Shown piece after piece: positions 6,983 to 15,191 of a stretch of 49,911 nucleotides of DNA. The notes below the pieces were generated by a model. The model made no database searches. It saw only the letters and a program-made list of their open reading frames with translations, and was not told the origin of the DNA. The stretch is from NCBI RefSeq assembly GCF_016899955.1, contig NZ_JACJJL010000027.1, positions 1 through 49,911 of the forward strand, given 5' to 3'. Every line of letters starts with the position of its first letter. The stretch's first letter is position 1. The DNA comes from Marseilla massiliensis (GTDB lineage: Bacteria; Bacteroidota; Bacteroidia; Bacteroidales; Bacteroidaceae). A program made the position numbers and the translations under genes.

Positions 6983-9229
6983 ATGCCTATGAAATACTTC
7001 TCTTCCCTGAAACTGAAGCTGATATATGTGTTCCGCATCAACGATGCCGAACACGAGGGCTGTCTGAAAATAGGCGAGGCCACCTGTGACGACGGGAACG
7101 TCATCGGGCTGGCACCGAACAGCAAGCCCTTGAACGAGGCGGCAAGGAAACGCATCAACCAATACACGCAGACGGCAGGCATCCGCTATGAGTTGCTTTA
7201 CACCGAGTTGGCTCTCTACAACCGGGGAGGCTTGCGTTCATTCAACGACAAGGAAGTCCATGTCGTATTGGAGCGTTCCGGCGTAAAGAAGAAAGTGTTT
7301 GACAAGGTGAACGGAGCCAACGAATGGTTCATCACCAACTTGGATGTTGTGAAACGTGCCATCGCAGCCGTCAAGGAGGGCAAGGAATCCCTTTTGCCGG
7401 GAGAGGTGGCATACGGGCGAAGCCCAATCATCTTCCGTCCCGAGCAGCGGGAAGCCATCGACAAGACCAAGCGGCAGTTCAAGAAAAGCAATCAGATGCT
7501 GTGGAACGCCAAGATGCGTTTCGGTAAGACCCTGTCCGCCTTGCAGGTGGTCAAGGACATGGATTTCCGGCGGACACTCATTCTGACCCACCGTCCCGTG
7601 GTAGACAGCGGATGGTTCGAGGACTTCGGCAAGATATTTTATGACCGGAGTGATTTTGCCTACGGCTCGAAGAACAACGGGGACAGTCACGAGAGCCTTG
7701 AACGGCGGACAAAGGCTAACGGTCTGCATTACGTTTATTTCGCTTCCATGCAGGACTTACGCGGCTCGGAACTGGTGGGCGGCAACTTCGATAAGAACAA
7801 TGAAGTGTTCGCCACGCCTTGGGACTTGATTATCGTGGACGAGGCGCACGAGGGCACACAGACGGAACTGGGCAAGGCGGTGATGGTGGAACTGGTCAAG
7901 GACGATACAAAAGTCCTGCGCTTGTCAGGAACACCGTTCAACCTACTGGACGATTTCAAGGAGGACGAGATATACACCTGGGACTACGTGATGGAGCAAC
8001 GCGCCAAACAGGAATGGGACAGGGTACATCAGGGTGACCCGAATCCCTACGCAGCACTGCCCGTCATGAACATCTATACCTACGACCTCGGACGCTTGCT
8101 CAAAGAGTTCGCCGATGAGGACGTAGCGTTCAATTTCCGCGAGTTCTTCCGCGTGAACGAGGATGGCGGCTTTGTCCACAAACGGGATGTTCCCGCTTTC
8201 CTCAACCTGCTGACCAAGGAGGACAAGGATAGCTGCTATCCTTTTGCCAACGAGGAATACCGGGGTATCTTCCGGCATACGCTGTGGATGCTTCCGGGGG
8301 TAAAGGAGGCCAAGGCACTCAGTGCGTTGTTACAGCGGCATCCAGTATTCCAGTATTTTAATATCGTCAACGTGGCTGGTGACGGCGATGAGGACGAGGA
8401 AAGCCGCGATGCCTTGGAAGCGGTGAACAACGCCATCGGCAAAGACCCGGATGCGACACGCACCATCACCCTGTCCTGCGGGCGTTTGACAACGGGTGTA
8501 AGTGTTCCTGCATGGACGGCTGTGTTCATGCTGTCCGGCTCATACAATACGGCGGCATCCAGTTATATGCAGACCATTTTCCGGGTGCAGACCCCTGCCA
8601 CCATCAACGGGCGTGTGAAGGAGCAGTGTTACGTGTTCGACTTTGCCCCCGACCGCACCTTGCGTGTGCTTGCCGAGACCGCCAAGATTTCCGCTAAGGC
8701 GGGAAAGACCTCACAGAACGACCGCAAGATTATGGGCGACTTCCTCAACTTCTGTCCGGTCATTTCCATTGAAGGCTCCCGGATGGACAAGTTTGATGTG
8801 CCTCGTATGCTGGAGCAGCTCAAGAAAGTCTATGTGGAGCGCGTGGTACGCAACGGCTTCGAGGACAACAGCCTTTACAATGACGAACTGTTGAAACTGG
8901 GCGATTTGGAGTTGCAGGAGTTTGACGACCTGAAAAAGATAATCGGCCAGACCAAGGCGATGCCCAAGACCAATCAGGTGGACATCAACAACCAAGGGCT
9001 GACGGGCGAGGAATACGAGGAGAAGGAGAAACTGGAGAAGAAATCCAAGAAGGAACTTACCGAGGAAGAGAAGCGCAGACTGGAAGAACTGAAAAAGAAG
9101 ACGAAAATCGTGAGGCGGCCATTTCTATTCTCCGGGGCATTTCCATCCGTATGCCTTTGCTCATCTATGGTGCGGAGTTGGAGAACGAGGACGAGGAAAT
9201 CACCATTGACAACTTCGCCGAGAAGATAG
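6983..9229 (+). CDS. GIY-YIG-like / SF2 helicase restriction protein, N-terminal segment before a frameshift
   Basis: 748 codons, of which about the first 706 are in the true frame. Residues ~10-125 resemble a T5orf172-type GIY-YIG nuclease: LKLIYVFRIND, LKIGEAT, RINQYTQ, DKEVHVVLE, NEWF. An SF2 helicase follows with Walker A NAKMRFGKT, DEAH box IIVDEAHEGT and motif III LRLSGTPFNLL, then the C-terminal helicase lobe (TTGVSVPAWTAVFML, QTIFRVQTP). A charged coiled coil (EEKEKLEKKSKKELTEEEK) precedes the break. Near 9099-9104 the frame shifts: one added base there would join it to the frame continuing to 10920 as ENREAAISILRGISIRMPLL. The last ~42 residues of this frame are not real protein. Together with 5963-6982 it forms a split-methyltransferase restriction system. 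Confidence 0.8.
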   Translation: MPMKYFSSLKLKLIYVFRINDAEHEGCLKIGEATCDDGNVIGLAPNSKPLNEAARKRINQYTQTAGIRYELLYTELALYNRGGLRSFNDKEVHVVLERSGVKKKVFDKVNGANEWFITNLDVVKRAIAAVKEGKESLLPGEVAYGRSPIIFRPEQREAIDKTKRQFKKSNQMLWNAKMRFGKTLSALQVVKDMDFRRTLILTHRPVVDSGWFEDFGKIFYDRSDFAYGSKNNGDSHESLERRTKANGLHYVYFASMQDLRGSELVGGNFDKNNEVFATPWDLIIVDEAHEGTQTELGKAVMVELVKDDTKVLRLSGTPFNLLDDFKEDEIYTWDYVMEQRAKQEWDRVHQGDPNPYAALPVMNIYTYDLGRLLKEFADEDVAFNFREFFRVNEDGGFVHKRDVPAFLNLLTKEDKDSCYPFANEEYRGIFRHTLWMLPGVKEAKALSALLQRHPVFQYFNIVNVAGDGDEDEESRDALEAVNNAIGKDPDATRTITLSCGRLTTGVSVPAWTAVFMLSGSYNTAASSYMQTIFRVQTPATINGRVKEQCYVFDFAPDRTLRVLAETAKISAKAGKTSQNDRKIMGDFLNFCPVISIEGSRMDKFDVPRMLEQLKKVYVERVVRNGFEDNSLYNDELLKLGDLELQEFDDLKKIIGQTKAMPKTNQVDINNQGLTGEEYEEKEKLEKKSKKELTEEEKRRLEELKKKTKIVRRPFLFSGAFPSVCLCSSMVRSWRTRTRKSPLTTSPRR

Positions 9230-10920
9230 ACCCGCGTTCGTGGCAAGAGTTTATGCCCAAGGGGGTGAGCAAGCAGAAGTTCAACACCTTCAAGAAATAC
9301 TACGACCCAGACATCTTCCGTGCGGCAGGCAAGCGCATCCGTGCGATGGCCAAGGCTGCGGACAAGCTAAGTGTGGAAAAACGCATCGGACGCATCACGG
9401 ACATTTTCAGCACCTTCCGCAATCCGGATAAGGAAACCGTGCTTACGCCGTGGCGCGTGGTGAACATGCACCTCGGCGACTGTCTGGGTGGCTACAACTT
9501 CTTTGACAAGGAATACGAGTACACGCTTTACGAGCCACGTTTCATTGACCACGGCAAGGTGACGGCTGAGGTATTCACTTCCGATGCACGGATATTGGAA
9601 ATCAACTCCAAGTCCGGCCTGTATCCGCTTTACATGGCTTACGGCATCTATCGGGCGCGGCTGAAAGACAGCACCATTTCCGCCGACACGTTGGAGGAAC
9701 AACAGGCGGTATGGGACAAGGTGGTGGCGGAGAACATCTTCGTGGTGTGCAAGACACCGATGGCAAAGAGTATCACCAAGCGGACGCTGGTAGGCTTCCG
9801 AAAAACCAAAGTAAACACACGTTATTTCGAGGATTTAATCAACCAAATCAAGAACAAACCCCAGAACTTCATCGAGAAGATGGCAAAGGGACGCTCGTTC
9901 TGGAAAGCTAATGATGACGACAATATGAAATTCAATGCGATAGTAGGAAATCCACCGTATCAGGTTATGGACGGAGGCACTGATAGAGGAGCCGTTCCTG
10001 TGTATCAATACTTTATGAATATTGCAAAACGAGTACATCCTGATTATATAAGTTTGATAATGCCTGCACGTTGGTATGCGGGTGGAAGAGGTTTGGATGA
10101 ATTTCGTTCTGATATGATTTCTGATACTCATCTTTCTCAACTACATGACTACGAGCTAAGCAAAGACCTTTTTCCTACGGTTGATATTGCAGGCGGGCTT
10201 TGTACGTTCTTATGGGATGCGAATTATAATGGAACTTGTAAGGTAACAAATTATAATGCCTTAAAAGATATTACGGCAAACCGATACTTAAATCAATTTG
10301 ATACACTTATTCGTTCAAATGCGGCTGTTTCTATCCTTGAAAAAATAACATCAAAATCCATATCATATCTGAATAGTCTTGTTCTTTCAATCAATCCATT
10401 TGGATTTAGAACATATTTTCGAGGAAGTGATAAAGGTGATGTGAAGATACTTACAAGCAAAGGATGGGCGAAAGTTTATCGCACAGACATATCTAAGGGT
10501 ATTGAGTATATAGACCAATTTAAGATAATTGTTGGTCGTTTTGTTCCCAGCAATGGTGAAATGAGTGTTAAACCGGGTGAAGGATATCGGGTATTAACCG
10601 AGCCTCAAATACTATCCCCTGCTGAAATTAATACTGAAACTTACATTGATACAGCTGTCTTCTGTACATTGGAAGAAGCTACGAATTATAAAAAGTATCT
10701 TCTAACGAAATTTGCTCGTTTTTTTCTTCGGCAAGGGATAACTTCTGTAAATGTGACAAAGGAATGTTTTGCATTTGTTCCGATTCAAGATTTTACCATA
10801 AATGGTGATATTAATTGGAGTGGAACAATACCCGAAATAGACCAACAACTTTATATCAAATATCATCTAACCGATGAAGAAATTGCATTCATCGAAAAGA
10901 TGATAAAACCAATGCAGTAA
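9151..10920 (+). CDS. C-terminal segment of the same gene: Eco57I-type methyltransferase half and target recognition region
   Basis: 589 codons from the first in-frame ATG (MPLLIYGAEL), but the true protein continues from the upstream frame, which joins near 9100. The segment has the catalytic motif IV NAIVGNPPYQVMDGG (about residues 265-279) of N6-adenine methyltransferases, followed by ISLIMPARWYAGGRGL, the usual continuation in Eco57I-type enzymes, and a C-terminal region of lower GC (from about 9940) that should hold target recognition. Motifs X and I are absent here and present in the gene at 5963-6982. The base composition change around 9940 suggests the recognition domain was exchanged. 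It ends 14 bp before a strong terminator. Confidence 0.8.
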   Translation: MPLLIYGAELENEDEEITIDNFAEKIDPRSWQEFMPKGVSKQKFNTFKKYYDPDIFRAAGKRIRAMAKAADKLSVEKRIGRITDIFSTFRNPDKETVLTPWRVVNMHLGDCLGGYNFFDKEYEYTLYEPRFIDHGKVTAEVFTSDARILEINSKSGLYPLYMAYGIYRARLKDSTISADTLEEQQAVWDKVVAENIFVVCKTPMAKSITKRTLVGFRKTKVNTRYFEDLINQIKNKPQNFIEKMAKGRSFWKANDDDNMKFNAIVGNPPYQVMDGGTDRGAVPVYQYFMNIAKRVHPDYISLIMPARWYAGGRGLDEFRSDMISDTHLSQLHDYELSKDLFPTVDIAGGLCTFLWDANYNGTCKVTNYNALKDITANRYLNQFDTLIRSNAAVSILEKITSKSISYLNSLVLSINPFGFRTYFRGSDKGDVKILTSKGWAKVYRTDISKGIEYIDQFKIIVGRFVPSNGEMSVKPGEGYRVLTEPQILSPAEINTETYIDTAVFCTLEEATNYKKYLLTKFARFFLRQGITSVNVTKECFAFVPIQDFTINGDINWSGTIPEIDQQLYIKYHLTDEEIAFIEKMIKPMQ

Positions 10921-10933
10921 AAGTATAAATTAA

Positions 10934-10966
10934 AGCGAAGGTGGGGATAACTCGCCCACCTTCGCT
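10934..10966. terminator. Bidirectional hairpin terminator
   Basis: Perfect 12-bp stem AGCGAAGGTGGG (10934-10945) / CCCACCTTCGCT (10955-10966) between the convergent restriction gene and the 57-aa minus-strand gene. Confidence 0.8.
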
Positions 10967-10977
10967 ATAAGCAATAA

Positions 10978-11151
10978 TCATTTTTCTTTCCTTACGCCTT
11001 TGAATGGCGTACCATCTTTCTTAACATCCATAAAACGACCTGTTTCGGAATCTCGTTTTACCCATTGTTCTGTCTTGGGATTGAAAGTCTGTGAACGTCC
11101 TTTCACTGCCCCATTACGATGTCCGTCACCAGACGGTGGATTCGTTGCCAT
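10978..11151 (-). CDS. 57-aa conserved small protein next to an ImmA/IrrE gene
   Basis: ATG at 11149-11151, TGA at 10978-10980. The protein begins MATNPPSGDGHRNGAVKGRS and continues with QTFNPKTEQWVKRDSETGRF and MDVKKDGTPFKGVRKEK: basic, Gly/Asn-rich, without hydrophobic segments. Small proteins with GDGHRxGAVxxRSQxFNP and GRFMDxKxDGxPFKGVRKE are spread over many bacteria and often lie beside ImmA/IrrE-type genes, which is the case here (57 bp upstream). The function is not known to me. It is too short for many gene finders and easily missed. Confidence 0.8.
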   Translation of the reverse strand: MATNPPSGDGHRNGAVKGRSQTFNPKTEQWVKRDSETGRFMDVKKDGTPFKGVRKEK

Positions 11152-11207
11152 ATGCTTAATCTCCTATGTTTTTATTCTTGAATTATATAGCCAAGAACAC
11201 GCTATTC

Positions 11208-12278
11208 CTAAATACTCTTATTAAAAATCGGTTGAAGCCTTATAATTTTAGGTTGTGGTGCAAACCATTCTGCAAAATCATTCTTATTTATATGCATTAT
11301 GCTCATCAAATCTTGGTCAGAATATCCAAGCTCATCTTTGTATAATCGTAATGTTTCTTTCAGAATTGTAGGTTGCTCAATTGGCAATTGTATTGGTTCT
11401 GATTTAGTGTATCCTTTCTTTGAAAAATAAATTTGCATATTGCGATATTGTTGATTACTAATAACTTCCAAATCTTTAGCTCTTCTCACTATTGCATGCA
11501 TGGATACTCTCCATCTTCTTTTGAGTGTGGCTAAGGTTGAAATTGTTAAATCTTCCAACATCGGACGTATTTCAAGTTCGGGCATTAAAAACTCTGTTGC
11601 AAATTCATCCGCTTCTCTTTCAGCCTCTTCACTTGATTTTGGTGGATTTGCAATGTGCATAATAATATGTCCTAATTCATGAGCCATAGAAAACCGAATT
11701 CTATCATCAGGCATTTGGCTATTAATGAACATAACCTTCCTATTTTCATTTGTTATAGCTGAAACACCGTCAATTTTTTCGGTTCCGAAATCAAACCGAA
11801 CTATCACAATTCCATTATTTTCCAATAAAGTACTTAAATTAGGAACAGGTCCATGAAATACTTTCAAAGAAAAGCGAATTTTATGCGCTATTTCTTTGGG
11901 AGATAAATCTTCGCTTGGTCTATAGTTGTCTAGGGTATAATCTGGAAGTTCAACTGATTGCATAAGAGAATCTATGATAGCCTTGAAAATTTGTACTTTC
12001 GCTATGAAAGAATCTATTATTTTGTTTGTTATAGTCAATTTCCGTCTATAATATAGATAACCTACAGGTGGAACCTCATACATTTCGGAAAAAAACTCAA
12101 TAGGCATGTCGTAGTATTGGCTCAATTTCTGCATCATATCATCAGACAACTCCAATAACCCATGTTCAGCTTTAGATAAAGTTGATTGTGATATTCCAAC
12201 ATCTTTAACAACGTCTTTTTGGGTCTTTTGTCTGAGTAATCGAGCTATCTCTAACTTCTCATAATTAAATGGGTTCAT
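11208..12278 (-). CDS. XRE-family regulator with ImmA/IrrE metallopeptidase domain
   Basis: 356 aa. Residues ~5-65 form an XRE helix-turn-helix (LEIARLLRQKTQKDVVKDVG, ISQSTLSKAEHGLLELSDDM). Residues ~140-260 form the ImmA/IrrE zinc-peptidase domain: FSMAHELGHIIMH (HExxH, about residues 195-207) and the third-ligand region EEAEREADEFATEFLMPE (about 214-231). The remaining C-terminal part (residues ~260-356) contains ISTLATLKRRWRVSMHAIVRRA and a tail. ImmA-type proteins cleave or antagonise a partner repressor to derepress mobile elements or stress genes. It lies 3 bp downstream of the 199-aa gene, so the two form an operon that converges on the restriction genes; a regulatory or defence-linked role is inferred. 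Confidence 0.85.
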   Translation of the reverse strand: MNPFNYEKLEIARLLRQKTQKDVVKDVGISQSTLSKAEHGLLELSDDMMQKLSQYYDMPIEFFSEMYEVPPVGYLYYRRKLTITNKIIDSFIAKVQIFKAIIDSLMQSVELPDYTLDNYRPSEDLSPKEIAHKIRFSLKVFHGPVPNLSTLLENNGIVIVRFDFGTEKIDGVSAITNENRKVMFINSQMPDDRIRFSMAHELGHIIMHIANPPKSSEEAEREADEFATEFLMPELEIRPMLEDLTISTLATLKRRWRVSMHAIVRRAKDLEVISNQQYRNMQIYFSKKGYTKSEPIQLPIEQPTILKETLRLYKDELGYSDQDLMSIMHINKNDFAEWFAPQPKIIRLQPIFNKSI

Positions 12279-12281
12279 ATT

Positions 12282-12881
12282 TTACTTCGCTTTTTTCTTT
12301 GAAACCTTTAGTATTGGCTTCTTCACTTCTATTTTTATATCTTCCGATTGAGCTTCTTCTTGGATTTCAAAAGGTTGATACAATGGAACAGACATAATGT
12401 AAGTTGACGATTTACCCTTTTTATATTGGAAATATGCAGATTGTATTGATTCCCGCATGTCATCTAAGGTGTATTCCAAAGTGATAATATGCTTATCCGC
12501 TTCTTGATATTCAATACATCGTGACGGCTTGGTGTCATTAGTTTTTGCCCCAGTAATCTTAAGAATAAAGATATAGTCCCCAAATGTAAAGAACAACCTT
12601 TCAGAACCAATTTTATTGGTAGAAAAATTTACATTCCAAGTTGGCATATAGGTATCAATCTGAGTCCTTATACTATTAAAAATAGCCTCATGTAAAAAGT
12701 TGGATTCATTCCGCATTGACATATCACCTGCTGCAAAAGTTTCTCGCATTCTACGAAAGCCATTGTTTAATCCATTTTTTACGCATTCTAAAAATGGGGT
12801 ACCATGGATTGCATTTTTGAACTCATCGGGTTTAAACTCTCCCTTCCTTGAAGGGAATAAAGATGTCTGAAATATCTCCAT
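12282..12881 (-). CDS. Hypothetical protein co-transcribed with the ImmA/IrrE regulator
   Basis: 199 aa, no family recognised. N-terminus MEIFQTSLFPSRKGEFKPDE; a central region with predicted strands (ERLFFTFGDYIFILKITG, KHIITLEYTLDDM) suggests a compact alpha/beta domain; the C-terminus is a Lys/Glu tail (KIEVKKPILKVSKKKAK). No signal peptide or membrane segment. It is the first gene of the operon and its promoter is probably the CAAATATA box at 12905-12912. It could be the partner or target of the peptidase downstream; that is inference from gene order. Confidence 0.65.
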   Translation of the reverse strand: MEIFQTSLFPSRKGEFKPDEFKNAIHGTPFLECVKNGLNNGFRRMRETFAAGDMSMRNESNFLHEAIFNSIRTQIDTYMPTWNVNFSTNKIGSERLFFTFGDYIFILKITGAKTNDTKPSRCIEYQEADKHIITLEYTLDDMRESIQSAYFQYKKGKSSTYIMSVPLYQPFEIQEEAQSEDIKIEVKKPILKVSKKKAK

Positions 12882-12904
12882 AATTTAATTTTTTAATCTG
12901 GTAA

Positions 12905-12912
12905 CAAATATA
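12905..12912 (-). promoter_or_regulatory. Bacteroidetes -7 box for the 199-aa/ImmA operon
   Basis: Read on the minus strand this is TATATTTG (TAnnTTTG), 24 bp before the start codon, with a CTTG about 18 bp upstream as a weak -33 element. Confidence 0.5.
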
Positions 12913-13157
12913 CGGAAAATATTCCTAATACAAGCAACAATATGTATAAAAATATTCCATTTGCTCGTATTTTAACATTTCGCAATAATTTGTTTATATA
13001 CATCTATCGTTTAAAAAGTGTTTTTATGGAACATTCTCAAATTTATTTCGTACCTTTGTCCCAGTTGATTGACTTATTGAAGATGAGCAGAATGGTGAAG
13101 TTCGGTGGTTTCCAAACCATTACCTATTCTCTTTTTGATTGAGGATAACTTTCTGAT

Positions 13158-13964
13158 TTACAAGAATATTTCACTTAGCGCAACATTTGTGAACGCTGCA
13201 AAGATGAAGACATCGCGCACGATTCGGATACGTTCTAATGGAAAGTCTTTGTGGTAGATGGTGAGTAGCTCGTCCATCGTCAGGAACTCACGTACAACCT
13301 CTTTCTCATGGAACTTGATGCCGACAAACGGATCTTTGGCAATCCATTCATTAGCTAATGCCAGATTGGTGATTTTCTTCAGGCATTTCATGTAGCGGAT
13401 AACGGTGTTCTGTTGGCAAGACTTTTCCGTTTTGAGATAAAACTCAAAAGCACGAACCAACTCACCGTTGACTTCTGTCAGCGGTAAATCCTCCTTCCCG
13501 TATTTCTGCTTGATAAGTTCTGAGAGGTAGCGTTTGCAGCTTTCATAACGGCGGACGGTAATCAGTGCATAGTCCTTTCCGACAAGCGCACGGCATTGGT
13601 CATTGTGTTCCTGCATCGTACCGATGAGGGTGCGGACTTCTTCCGCCTCTTTGTCCTGCCCGAAGAATTTTTCCTGCAACAGACGTGCGGTAATGGGTTG
13701 TCGCTGCTCCTCCAGTTCATTGAAGATTTGGTGGAGCCTGATTTTGGCATCCTCAATGTAGGCATTTAGGTCGCACGACTTGCGGCTTTTTCCACGGGCA
13801 CATTCCTTTGCCTGATTCCACGAAGCAGGATCGATGCTCTTACGGATGTTGGTTTCCACTCGCGCACCGTTTACCGTGATGCGCATACATACGGAGGCTT
13901 CTCCGTTTTTCAGCAGTTTGGCTTTTTTGATGAAGAAAAGCACATTGAACGAGTTCCTTTTCAT
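13158..13964 (-). pseudogene. Truncated tyrosine integrase lacking the catalytic domain
   Basis: 268 aa. The N-terminal domain begins SFNVLFFIKKAKLLKNGEAS and contains RMTVNG-type strands; the SAM-like core-binding domain follows (about 105-225, LISVRR-type helices, LIKQKYGKEDLPLTEVNGEL, then YLKTEKSCQQNTVIRYMKCL). The frame breaks off at VRDVFIFAAFTNVALSEIFL, exactly where the catalytic domain should begin (usually AAFTGL-x-x-x-D). The R, K, HxxR, H and Y residues are all missing, so it cannot catalyse strand exchange. Full-length relatives have about 400 aa. It lies 245 bp from the 3' end of tRNA-Phe, as expected for the integrase of an island inserted there, and looks like the relic of that event. 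Confidence 0.8.
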
Positions 13965-13988
13965 TTTTCCTACAGTTTTTTAGTGGGA

Positions 13989-13996
13989 CAAAAGTA
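13989..13996 (-). promoter_or_regulatory. -7 box for the truncated integrase
   Basis: CAAAAGTA on the plus strand reads TACTTTTG on the minus strand (TAnnTTTG), 25 bp upstream of the start codon. No good -33 element at normal spacing. Confidence 0.4.
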
Positions 13997-14209
13997 GGAA
14001 ACCATCCGCGTTTTCTTGATACGCAAAACATTGCAAATCAGTGAGAAAGAATCTTATTCGGTGGAGATTTCAGTTCCACCTTTTCCGCTCCACCTTTTGG
14101 AACACCGGAAGCGGTCATATTCCGCACTTTTTTGCGTCCTGCGGGAAAACAAAAACTCCCGACTTCGCTTGGAAATCAGTAGTTTACTGCTATTTGCTTT
14201 TCTTCAAAG

Positions 14210-14282
14210 TGGTGCCACCAGGAATCGAACCGGGGACACAAGGATTTTCAGTCCTTTGCTCTACCAACTGAGCTATGGCACC
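14210..14282 (-). tRNA. tRNA-Phe (GAA)
   Basis: Full cloverleaf on the minus strand: acceptor GGTGCCA/TGGCACC with discriminator A at 14210, D arm GCTC/GAGC, anticodon arm AAGGA-CTGAAAA-TCCTT (anticodon GAA), T arm CCCGG-TTCGATT-CCTGG. The T stem has one C-U mismatch (positions 51-63). CCA is not encoded. Its 3' end faces the left island with the truncated integrase. Confidence 0.95.
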
Positions 14283-14304
14283 AATAATTTCTTGTTTGCG
14301 GGTG

Positions 14305-14336
14305 CAAAGGTATGATTTTTTTTCGGTTTAGGCAAA
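14305..14336 (-). promoter_or_regulatory. Promoter of tRNA-Phe
   Basis: Minus-strand TTTG (14333-14336) and TACCTTTG (14305-14312) with 20 bp between: a textbook Bacteroidetes -33/-7 promoter, 22 bp before the tRNA. Confidence 0.75.
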
Positions 14337-14351
14337 TTTTTATCGAAAAAA

Positions 14352-14384
14352 TTGCTCGTATTTCGAAAAAATGCTGTACCTTTG
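14352..14384 (+). promoter_or_regulatory. Promoter of tRNA-Pro
   Basis: TTG at 14352-14354 and TACCTTTG at 14377-14384, 18 bp before the tRNA; divergent to the tRNA-Phe promoter. Confidence 0.65.
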
Positions 14385-14402
14385 CACTCGCTTTTAGGAC
14401 AT

Positions 14403-14475
14403 CGGGATGTAGCGCAGTTGGTAGCGCACTACGTTCGGGACGTAGGGGTCGGGCGTTCGAGTCGCCTCATCCCGA
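14403..14475 (+). tRNA. tRNA-Pro (CGG)
   Basis: Cloverleaf with acceptor CGGGATG/CATCCCG, D arm GCGC/GCGC, anticodon arm CTACG-TTCGGGA-CGTAG (anticodon CGG), T arm GGGCG-TTCGAGT-CGCCT, discriminator A. CCA is not encoded. Confidence 0.95.
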
Positions 14476-15105
14476 CAAACGGCGGAATACGGAAGTAATC
14501 GTGTTTCGCCTTTTTCTTTTTATTCGTTGTTGTTTTCCATCGTGCGTTTTTGTGGCAGTTGGTTTTTCGTGTGGCGATTCCCATAGATTTGCAATGCGGA
14601 ATAGTAATACCTTTTTGTTTTATAATGTTCTTGTAATCAATCATAGGTTTGTTTTCGTGCCATATCATGGGTGCATTGTTACAAATATGGTATAACCACA
14701 AATCTTACGTTATACCGACCAATGTAGTATTATACATTTAAATAATGCGCTTCCGTCTGCTTGTCGGTCGCTTTGTATTGTCGTAGCCAGATAAGCCAAT
14801 GCCATAGGCGCGGGCCAATCTGCATTGCGGAAGGAATGAATCATTTTTCGGTTGCAGATGGCGGATGCGTGCAAAGCATTATGTTTCAATGAAAGTGCCG
14901 GCAGCCACATAGATTTCATTACGGCAAAATGAGTGGCTGATACCAATGCGTGTGGGGGCTTTTGCCTTCTCCTGCGGCGCGCAAACCGTAGGGTGTTCGT
15001 GTTGACGGCGGCTTGGGTTGTGTAAACAGTTGCATGTGTTGTGCATCCATTTGGATAAAACCATGACGCATTCCCGGTGGGTTTGCAAATTATGGGGCAT
15101 AAATG
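14476..15105. other. 630-bp stretch without a recognisable gene
   Basis: Short frames on both strands have Cys/His-rich, non-coding-like translations. I see no tRNA, repeat or strong promoter. It may be decayed sequence between the tRNA pair and the terminator at 15106. Confidence 0.4.
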
Positions 15106-15137
15106 AAAGAACAGGCACCGCATGGTGCCTGTTCTTT
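15106..15137. terminator. Hairpin terminator of the murF-moeB-like operon
   Basis: Perfect 14-bp stem AAAGAACAGGCACC / GGTGCCTGTTCTTT with a GCAT loop, 55 bp downstream of the minus-strand gene ending at 15192. Confidence 0.75.
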
Positions 15138-15191
15138 AAAACGTTGACATCACTGCCAATGCAGTGAGTGTCAGAATCGGTCAGCGTCAGT

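Noticed and set aside
12942..13142. 66-codon plus-strand frame between the 199-aa gene and the integrase relic
   Set aside because: Composition is that of A/T-rich noncoding DNA and no family is recognised. Only the promoter-like box inside it was kept as a finding.
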